Origin: Bacteroidota bacterium
Lineage (GTDB): Bacteria; Bacteroidota; Bacteroidia; Chitinophagales; Chitinophagaceae
DNA length: 5,092 nt
Direction: 5' to 3'
Assembly: GCA_005883855.1 (NCBI GenBank)
Contig: VBAU01000250.1
Coordinates: 1-5,092 of the forward strand
Shown here: piece by piece, positions 1 to 5,092 of the stretch
How the letters are laid out: the number at the start of each line of letters is the position of its first letter
Numbering within the stretch: position 1 is the first letter of the stretch
The notes under the pieces: model-generated
Told to the model about the DNA's origin: nothing
Seen by the model: the letters and a program-made list of their open reading frames with translations, nothing else
Databases searched by the model: none
Program-made: the position numbers and the translations under genes

Positions 1-1
1 C

Positions 2-244
2 GATGGCTCAAAAATTCGCTCTGTAAAAGCTAAATTCGTCCTGAAGGAGGATCCTTCTAAATCGTTTGAAATTGAATTGAAAGATGATGGCATAGCCGAA
101 GACCGTGTAGCAGGAGATAATGTGTTCAGTAAAAAAATTCCAGAACAGAGATTTGGGTTCTACAAAGTCGTGATAGAAGCGATTGATTCTTTTGGGAATA
201 AAACAATTGGACAGGATTCTCCTGAAGAATTTCTTTTACATTGA
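2..244 (+). CDS. C-terminal fragment of a protein with an Ig-like domain (5' end outside window)
   Basis: An open frame enters at the left edge and stops with TGA at 242-244, giving the last 80 residues of a protein whose start and main domain lie upstream. The fragment looks like one extracellular beta-sandwich. It has a run of alternating hydrophobic residues (VKAKFVL, FEIEL), then a DDG...AGDNVFS motif around residues 29-45, then FYKVVIEAIDSFGNKT and a short tail. DDG followed by AGD(G/N)-V-(Y/F)-(S/T) and a later 'A-D-x-x-G-N' strand is a known pattern in C-terminal Ig-like or 'choice-of-anchor' modules of secreted bacterial proteins. That supports an exported protein but does not identify its enzymatic or binding role, which depends on the missing N-terminal part. 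Reading frame and codon use look like genuine coding sequence, and a terminator follows 14 bases after the stop. Confidence 0.8.
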   Translation, partial: DGSKIRSVKAKFVLKEDPSKSFEIELKDDGIAEDRVAGDNVFSKKIPEQRFGFYKVVIEAIDSFGNKTIGQDSPEEFLLH

Positions 245-258
245 ACATAATTAATCGC

Positions 259-290
259 AGAAGGCGGGTCGGAAACCGCCTTTTATATTT
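259..290 (+). terminator. Rho-independent-like terminator after the first gene
   Basis: A 7-bp GC-rich perfect stem (AAGGCGG at 261-267 with CCGCCTT at 276-282) closes an 8-base loop. It can be extended on the outside by a G-T pair (260/283) and an A-T pair (259/284). The 3' arm runs straight into a T-rich tract, TTTTATATTT (281-290). It lies 14 bases after the stop of the upstream partial gene and 33 bases before the next start codon, so it should separate the first gene from the large surface-protein gene. Confidence 0.8.
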
Positions 291-323
291 AACTTAAATA
301 GCGTAATTCCATTTCCTTTTCTA

Positions 324-3146
324 ATGAAAAAAGGAATAAATCATATTATTTTCTTACGATGGGCAAGAATCATTGTCTCATTAGTCCCATGTCTTGCCCC
401 ATACGTCTGTTTTTCCCAATGTACTTCCCCGATAAGCAAGTTTCCGTACGCGGAAAATTTCGAGGCCTCAAACGGCAACTGGACTACAGGCGGCACATTC
501 TCTGACTGGGCGTGGGGAACTCCGTCAAAAGCCGTTATCAACGCTGCGGGCTCGGGTTTAAAATGCTGGATCACGGGAGGTCTGCAAAGGGGAGGTTACA
601 ACGGCGATGAAAACGCCTGGTTAAAAAGTCCCTGTTTTGATTTTACCAATCTTAAAAACCCCTCCGTAAAATTTAAAGTATTCTGGGAGACTGAAGCAAA
701 ATTTGATGGAGCTAATCTTCAGTATTCACTTGACAAGGGAACTACGTGGCAACTACTGGGGGGCAAGAATGAAACCAATGTTTGCTACAGCGAAAAATGG
801 TACAACGATGGCCCACTATTAAGCACAGGTAACCAGGACGCATGGTCGGGAAATATGCAGTCGTCAAGACCTCCATGTTTCGTAAGTGGAGGAAGCGCGG
901 GATGGGTGACGGCAAAACATATTCTACCTAACCTCGTCGGTGCACCAAGTGTCCTGTTTCGGTTTGTATTTGCCAGCAATTCGGGCTGCAACGACTTTGA
1001 TGGTTTTGCAATTGATGATTTTATCATTGAGGAAGCGCCTGCCAGTGTCGCTTCATTCACGTATAACTGTTCCAGCAATCTACGCGTAAATTTTAAAAAC
1101 ACATCAACGTTTTGTCCCACGTCATTTCTTTGGGATTTCGGTGATCCGTCATCAGGGGTAGATAATACATCAACGCTCGAAAATCCAACGCATGCTTACA
1201 CGTTGGGAGGGATTTACAATGTAAAGTTGACAGTATCCGGGTCGGCAAATGGCTCGTCAACGTTTACGCTGCCCAAGTTAGAAATCATAGAGAACATGGT
1301 TGCCTCAGCTGTAAATCCGATACGTTGTTACGGCGATACGACCGGTATCCTTACGGTTAATTTTACTGGTGATACTTCGGCGATCACCTATCACTGGGAC
1401 AGTAACCCTGCACAGACTACGCGAACGGCTGTACATCTGGGTGCCGGTGATTATAACGTCACGATACTAAACAAAGAGGGATGCCCTGCATCAGCACATA
1501 TATCTCTGGGTGAACCTCCGCCCCTGCTATACAATCTAAAAAATGTCAAGCCAGATTGTGCAACCACGAATGGAAGCATTGATATCGCAATGTCAGGGGG
1601 AGTACCTCCTTATTCTTATAGCTGGTCCCCTAATGTGAGTAACACGTCTTCTGCAAAAAATCTTCCGTCGGGCACTTACATGGTCACCGTCAAGGACGGG
1701 AACCTATGTTATAAGGCCATAAACATTGACCTGCCAGATTCAAGTGACCTCGAGGCATCGATTTCAATTGTCAAGGAGGTAAGTTGTTTTGGTGGTGCTG
1801 ATGGAATAGCAACGGTTACCGTCTCCGGTGGAATTTCACCATATAATTACACGTGGTTAAATGCCGGAGGAAATACAATCGGCAACAATAATCTTGCTGC
1901 AGGCAACAATACTGTTATAGTTACGGATGCGAGGAGTTGCAAAGCGCTTGCCAGTGTAATTGTTCATCAACCTACTGCGCTTACTTCAGCAATCAAAGTT
2001 CAAAATACATTTTGTGGCAGCGATAATGGCAATGCCTCTATAGAGGTTATTGGAGGTACGAGTCCATACCAGTACACATGGAGCCCCGGCAATTATACAA
2101 ATGCTTTTGTCAACAACCTGGCGCCCGGGCAGTACACCGTGATGATAAAGGACAACCATGGTTGCATAAGAAATGACACGGTGGTTATTGCATCATCAAC
2201 TCCCATCGATCTTCAGCTTTCACATACAGACGTTTCATGTGCAGACGAACTTACAGGTTCTGCAAATGCCATCGTTATCGGTGGCACGCCCCCTTACAAT
2301 TTTCAATGGATAAATAACACACAAATTTTTAATGGTAATCCCCTCAACCATATTGGTGCCGGCACATACAATCTGAAATTAGAGGATTCAGTGGGCTGTA
2401 CGGTAACCGCATCAGTAATCATTGCGCAACCCGAAGCTCTAAAAATTGCCATTGCCACTCGTTCTTCTTACTGCGATTTAAACAACGGCGGCGCCAGCGC
2501 TACCGTAACCGGTGGCACATTCCCGTATAGGTTATTATGGACGCCATATCGCAACACAACATCAACCTTAGATAATGTGCGCGCGGGTAACTACCGCTTA
2601 ACTGTTGTTGATCAAAATAATTGCAGCACTTCCATATTAGCAACTATTCTAAACGTTAAGCCCAATCCGGTTTTTCTTGGCAACGATACTACGCTATGTC
2701 CGGGGGATAAGATCATTTTGTCTCCTGGAACTTACACTAGCTATAGATGGCAGGATAATTCTGTTTCGGCAAATTATGTTGTCACAAGTCCAGGAATTTA
2801 TACCGTTGAAGTAGTTGACGACCTTGCTTGCACAGTGACAGGCACAATAAAGATAATTGGCGATTGCGGACTTATATTTTTCCCGACCGCATTTACGCCC
2901 AACGATGACGGGCAAAATGATTTTTTCGGGGCGCTTGGCTATTTAAGCACCGTAAAAGATTACTCATTGTCTGTTTTTAACCGTTTCGGCCAGCTTGTGT
3001 TTAAGGGCAATGATCCATTTAAAAAATGGGATGGGAAAGTGCAGAACAACAGAGTTCTTCCCGGTACTTACGTGTGGATAGCAACCTATTCAAATAAGGG
3101 GAAAACGAATATTTTACAAAAGGGCACGGTGACTGCTATTTATTGA
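324..3146 (+). CDS. Secreted PKD / SprB-repeat protein with gliding-motility (T9SS) C-terminal domain
   Basis: A 940-residue cell-surface or secreted protein, probably an adhesin or matrix-binding protein exported by Sec and then the type IX secretion system. Residues 1-31 form a signal peptide with a basic start and hydrophobic core, likely cleaved before Gln32. Residues about 40-236 form a MAM-like or jelly-roll-like domain (AENFEASNGNW; NLQYSLDKGTTWQLL; FAIDDFIIEE). A PKD domain covers about 243-318, with the hallmark WDFGD at 270-274 and HAYTLGGIYNVKLTV at 290-304. Six SprB-type repeats follow at about 333-777, then an Ig-like segment at about 784-845. The last 90 or so residues are a CHU_C-type (type B) T9SS sorting domain: FFPTAFTPNDDGQND, SVFNRFGQLVF, WDGK, LPGTYVW. 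Family knowledge says such domains direct outer-membrane passage; the binding partner is unknown. No Shine-Dalgarno site precedes the ATG, as is common in this phylum. The signal peptide begins directly at this Met, which supports the start. The protein is complete, with no frameshift. Confidence 0.93.
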   Translation: MKKGINHIIFLRWARIIVSLVPCLAPYVCFSQCTSPISKFPYAENFEASNGNWTTGGTFSDWAWGTPSKAVINAAGSGLKCWITGGLQRGGYNGDENAWLKSPCFDFTNLKNPSVKFKVFWETEAKFDGANLQYSLDKGTTWQLLGGKNETNVCYSEKWYNDGPLLSTGNQDAWSGNMQSSRPPCFVSGGSAGWVTAKHILPNLVGAPSVLFRFVFASNSGCNDFDGFAIDDFIIEEAPASVASFTYNCSSNLRVNFKNTSTFCPTSFLWDFGDPSSGVDNTSTLENPTHAYTLGGIYNVKLTVSGSANGSSTFTLPKLEIIENMVASAVNPIRCYGDTTGILTVNFTGDTSAITYHWDSNPAQTTRTAVHLGAGDYNVTILNKEGCPASAHISLGEPPPLLYNLKNVKPDCATTNGSIDIAMSGGVPPYSYSWSPNVSNTSSAKNLPSGTYMVTVKDGNLCYKAINIDLPDSSDLEASISIVKEVSCFGGADGIATVTVSGGISPYNYTWLNAGGNTIGNNNLAAGNNTVIVTDARSCKALASVIVHQPTALTSAIKVQNTFCGSDNGNASIEVIGGTSPYQYTWSPGNYTNAFVNNLAPGQYTVMIKDNHGCIRNDTVVIASSTPIDLQLSHTDVSCADELTGSANAIVIGGTPPYNFQWINNTQIFNGNPLNHIGAGTYNLKLEDSVGCTVTASVIIAQPEALKIAIATRSSYCDLNNGGASATVTGGTFPYRLLWTPYRNTTSTLDNVRAGNYRLTVVDQNNCSTSILATILNVKPNPVFLGNDTTLCPGDKIILSPGTYTSYRWQDNSVSANYVVTSPGIYTVEVVDDLACTVTGTIKIIGDCGLIFFPTAFTPNDDGQNDFFGALGYLSTVKDYSLSVFNRFGQLVFKGNDPFKKWDGKVQNNRVLPGTYVWIATYSNKGKTNILQKGTVTAIY
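1320..2654 (+). repeat. Six tandem SprB-type protein repeats, period about 76 residues
   Basis: Inside the surface-protein gene, six degenerate repeats of 75-78 residues (about 228 bases) lie end to end. Each opens with a Cys, runs through a G-(S/N/I)-(A/I) strand, then GG-x-x-PY-x-Y-x-W, then L-x-x-G-x-Y-x-(V/L)-x-(V/L)-x-D, and ends at a second Cys before an acidic or proline tail. First Cys positions are 335, 412, 488, 564, 639 and 717; second Cys positions are 387, 462, 539, 614, 692 and 767. The GGxxPY core is intact in repeats 2-6 (G425, G502, G577, G653, G730). Repeat 1 lacks it, having GDTSAITYHW instead. By eye the copies have diverged too far in DNA to show recent duplication. Confidence 0.88.
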
Positions 3147-3151
3147 TTTCT

Positions 3152-3186
3152 TTTGAACCAGGAGAGTGATACTCATTCCTAATTTG
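3152..3186 (+). promoter_or_regulatory. Weak candidate Bacteroidota-type promoter for the amidohydrolase gene
   Basis: TTTG at 3152-3155 and CTAATTTG at 3179-3186 resemble the Bacteroidota -33 (TTTG/TTG) and -7 (TAnnTTTG) elements, but the -7 box keeps only the TTTG half and the 23-base gap is slightly long. The second box ends 21 bases before the ATG at 3208. The only support is partial motif agreement plus the functional break between the surface-protein gene and the enzyme genes. Low confidence. Confidence 0.22.
3160..3180 (+). other. Small imperfect hairpin/palindrome in the gap before the amidohydrolase
   Basis: AGGA-GAGT (3160-3167) pairs with ACTC (3171-3174) and TCCT (3177-3180), with a GAT loop and a 2-base AT bulge, giving 8 pairs in all. 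No T-run follows, so it is not a convincing intrinsic terminator. It lies 13 bases after the stop of the surface-protein gene and could be an mRNA 3'-end structure or an operator-like palindrome between the two promoter-like boxes. It may also be chance. Confidence 0.35.
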
Positions 3187-3207
3187 TCAACATTTATCAA
3201 ACCAAAA

Positions 3208-4290
3208 ATGAATAGGCTTCTTGTTTCATTTCTTACAGTCATCATTCTTGTGGAGGCTGAACCTTGTCATTCGCAAAATCCGGAGGAAATAAAACTAAAA
3301 GACTTCCGTCCGAAATCAATTTTTCGAGTTCCTGCAACGACAATCACAAAAGCGAAATTTCCAGCGATCGATATGCATTCTCATGATTTTGCAAAAACCG
3401 ACAAAGAAGTGGCCCAGTGGGTAAAGACGATGGACCAGGCCGGAATAGAAAAAACGATTATTTTAAGCGGTGCTGTTGGAACCGGGTTTGACAGTATTTA
3501 TTCCAGGTATGCCAAATATGGTGATCGTTTTGAGGTATGGTGTGGATTTGATATCGATGGGTTCAAGGAACCTGGTTGGACCGAAAAGGCTGTAAAGGAG
3601 CTTGAGCGATGTGTAAAAGCAGGTGCCCGGGGAGTTGGAGAATTGAGTGATAAAGGTTTTGGTTTAAGATATTCCGCGGGATTTGGGCCACATATTGATG
3701 ACCCGCTCATGAGGCCCTTACTTAAAAGATGTGGCGAGTTGAACATTCCGATCAATATTCACGTGGCGGAACCAATATGGATGTACCTGCCGATGGATTC
3801 AACAAACGATGGACTCATGAATGCCTATACGTGGCGAATCGATTCAACACAAAAAGGCATTTTTGGTCATGCCGCTCTGATTAAAACCCTTGATAATGCT
3901 GTCCGCGACAATCCCCATACAACGTTCATCGCCTGTCATTACGCAAATTGTGAGTATGACCTTTCAATATTAGGATCACTCCTCGATAAATACAAAAATC
4001 TCTATGCCGACGCCTCAGCTCGTTTTGGAGAAACCTCTACTATTCCGAGGTATATGGCAACTTTTTATAAAAAGTACCAGGATAAACTTTTGTATGGAAC
4101 TGACAATATTCCTGAATCGGATATGTACGAAATAACATTTCGTATCCTGGAATCACTGGATGAACACTTTTATTATTACAGGTTTTATCATTGGCCCTCA
4201 TACGGTTTTGGTTTGAATGATGATGTTCTGAAGAAAGTTTACCATGAAAATGCGACAAAAATATTAAAGCATGAAACCCCAAAGCGATAG
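3208..4290 (+). CDS. Exported amidohydrolase family protein (amidohydrolase_2-like TIM barrel)
   Basis: A 360-residue metal-dependent hydrolase or decarboxylase of the amidohydrolase superfamily, closest by motif to PF04909 (ACMSD and 2-pyrone-4,6-dicarboxylate hydrolase relatives). Metal and catalytic positions are all present: the HxH of IDMHSHDF (H57, H59), Glu145 in GVGELS, His185 in INIHVAEP, His244 in FIACHYAN and Asp299 in LLYGTDN. The C-terminal GLNDDVLKKVYHENATKIL is a typical family ending. The frame is open from a GTG at 3166, but the ATG at 3208 is preferred because it begins a clean Sec signal peptide (MNRLLVSFLTVIILV), likely cleaved before Gln23. From GTG, a 14-residue polar extension would precede it, and the AGGAGA there abuts the GTG with no spacing. 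Export places the enzyme in the periplasm or beyond. It overlaps the next gene by 20 bases, suggesting a joint pathway. An aromatic stretch near the end (HFYYYRFYHWPSYG) may line the active site. The substrate cannot be read from sequence. Confidence 0.88.
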   Translation: MNRLLVSFLTVIILVEAEPCHSQNPEEIKLKDFRPKSIFRVPATTITKAKFPAIDMHSHDFAKTDKEVAQWVKTMDQAGIEKTIILSGAVGTGFDSIYSRYAKYGDRFEVWCGFDIDGFKEPGWTEKAVKELERCVKAGARGVGELSDKGFGLRYSAGFGPHIDDPLMRPLLKRCGELNIPINIHVAEPIWMYLPMDSTNDGLMNAYTWRIDSTQKGIFGHAALIKTLDNAVRDNPHTTFIACHYANCEYDLSILGSLLDKYKNLYADASARFGETSTIPRYMATFYKKYQDKLLYGTDNIPESDMYEITFRILESLDEHFYYYRFYHWPSYGFGLNDDVLKKVYHENATKILKHETPKR

Positions 4291-5092
4291 CCAATCCAGG
4301 AGAAATTTTTTGAAGAAGTCATTAATAACAACCAGTCTTTTTCCCTTCATGGATGGAAATTTATTCTCATTGTTTCAAACTGCGGCAGTGGATCGTTTGA
4401 AGATTAATATATTCTCCAAGCACCTACAGTTTTTGGACTACCATGATATGGCTGAAGCGGCGGCTGAGATGGGTTTTGATGGAATAGACCTGACCGTTCG
4501 TCCCAATGGTCATGTGTTGCCGGAACGTGTCGAAAGCGATCTGCCTAAAGCGATAGAAGCTATGCGCAAGTTTGGATTGGTTCCCTTGCTTATGACTACA
4601 GCTGTTCAAGATGCAAATAATAAGACAGACAGAAATGTATTAGAGGTGGCCGTTAAACTGGGAATTAAATACTATCGCATGAACTGGTTTGCCTACCCTG
4701 AAGAGAAAACTATTCCCGAAGCGTTGCAGGAATTCCAACAGAAAGTAAGAGACTTAAGCCACCTTAATAAAGAACTCGGATTGATTGGATGTTATCAAAA
4801 CCATGCGGGAAATTCGGTAGGTTCTTCTATCTGGGAGCTGTGGGAATTATTAAAAGAGGCCGACAAGCAATACATGGGGCTGCAATATGATATCCGGCAT
4901 GCGGTTGTGGAAGGTGGCTTGTCATGGCAGAATGGTCTTCGCCTGGTACAAGCCCAAATCAAAACGATAGCTATTAAAGATTTCATGTGGGAGAAGAAAA
5001 ATGGAGAATGGGATACACAGAATACTCCCATGGGACAAGGGATGGTAGACTTTAAAACGTACTTTAAGTTATTAAAACAATACCGGATAAAT
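4271..5092 (+). CDS. Tat-exported sugar phosphate isomerase/epimerase-like TIM-barrel protein (3' end outside window)
   Basis: The first 274 codons of a gene still open at the window edge; relatives are usually around 300 residues, so little is missing. The start ATG overlaps the last 20 bases of the amidohydrolase in another frame, and immediately encodes a twin-arginine signal: SRRNFLKKS at residues 9-17, followed by a short hydrophobic stretch (LITTSLFPF). That fixes the start and implies export of a folded, probably metal-loaded enzyme. The rest matches the AP-endonuclease-2-like xylose isomerase TIM barrel (PF01261): LKINIFSKHL, then AEMGFDGIDLTVRPNGHVLP (61-84 region), LGIKYYRMNW, YQNHAG with His178, QYDIRHA with Asp207 and His210, AIKDF with Lys236-Asp237, and PMGQGMVDF. 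His178, Asp207 and His210 are likely metal ligands. Such proteins act as isomerases, epimerases or, in some relatives, lyases on oxidised sugars. Which applies here is unknown. Confidence 0.88.
   Translation, partial: MKPQSDSQSRRNFLKKSLITTSLFPFMDGNLFSLFQTAAVDRLKINIFSKHLQFLDYHDMAEAAAEMGFDGIDLTVRPNGHVLPERVESDLPKAIEAMRKFGLVPLLMTTAVQDANNKTDRNVLEVAVKLGIKYYRMNWFAYPEEKTIPEALQEFQQKVRDLSHLNKELGLIGCYQNHAGNSVGSSIWELWELLKEADKQYMGLQYDIRHAVVEGGLSWQNGLRLVQAQIKTIAIKDFMWEKKNGEWDTQNTPMGQGMVDFKTYFKLLKQYRIN

Noticed and set aside
284..291. TATATTTA upstream of the surface-protein gene as a Bacteroidota -7 box
   Set aside because: It matches 7 of 8 positions of TAnnTTTG, but it lies in the T-rich tail of the terminator and no TTG/TTTG element is found about 19-23 bases upstream.
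324..420. Lipoprotein signal for the large protein because of Cys33 near the cleavage site
   Set aside because: The residue before Cys33 is Gln and there is no L-x-(A/G/S)-C lipobox. Cleavage before Gln32 by signal peptidase I fits better.
785..1120. Minus-strand open frame of 111 codons inside the surface-protein gene
   Set aside because: It lies wholly within a strongly supported + strand domain-bearing gene and its translation shows no recognisable motif. The same applies to the other minus-strand frames at 341-574, 2694-2915, 3498-3755, 4040-4294, 4424-4609 and 4795-5031.
3160..3180. Intrinsic terminator after the surface-protein gene
   Set aside because: The stem is short, bulged and not GC-rich, and is followed by AATTTGTC rather than a T-run.
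3166..3207. GTG start for the amidohydrolase giving a 374-residue protein
   Set aside because: The extra 14 residues are polar and would displace a well-formed signal peptide that begins at the ATG at 3208. The purine-rich tract touches the GTG with no spacing.

Overview
The window looks like Bacteroidota chromosome, probably from the Cytophagia, Chitinophagia or Sphingobacteriia side of the phylum. The clearest marker is a large surface protein that combines a PKD domain, tandem SprB-type repeats and a C-terminal gliding-motility/T9SS sorting domain, an architecture essentially restricted to that phylum. Moderate GC, A-rich leaders without clear Shine-Dalgarno sites, and Sec signal peptides cleaved before Gln fit this. 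I cannot name the genus.

Layout, all genes on the + strand: (1) 2-244, the last 80 codons of a gene that begins outside the window and ends in an Ig-like domain, followed by a hairpin terminator at 259-290. (2) 324-3146, a 940-residue secreted, multidomain adhesin-like protein. (3) 3208-4290, an exported amidohydrolase (PF04909-type TIM barrel) with a complete set of metal ligands. (4) 4271-5092, a Tat-exported sugar-phosphate isomerase/epimerase-like TIM-barrel protein. It overlaps the amidohydrolase by 20 bases and is cut off by the window edge. It runs in frame to the last base.

There appear to be two functional units. The adhesin-like gene stands behind its own upstream terminator. The amidohydrolase and isomerase-like genes are translationally overlapped and probably form the start of an extracytoplasmic small-molecule (sugar or aromatic) catabolic operon, with Sec export for the first enzyme and Tat export for the second. 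Whether this pair is transcribed from its own promoter in the 61-base gap, or by readthrough from the adhesin gene, cannot be decided from sequence alone. That gap holds a small hairpin and a poor promoter-like pair.

I see no RNA genes, CRISPR arrays, insertion sequences or attachment sites. Nothing here is convincingly a new system; the more interesting points are the regularly spaced cysteine pairs in the repeat array and the tightly coupled exported enzyme pair.
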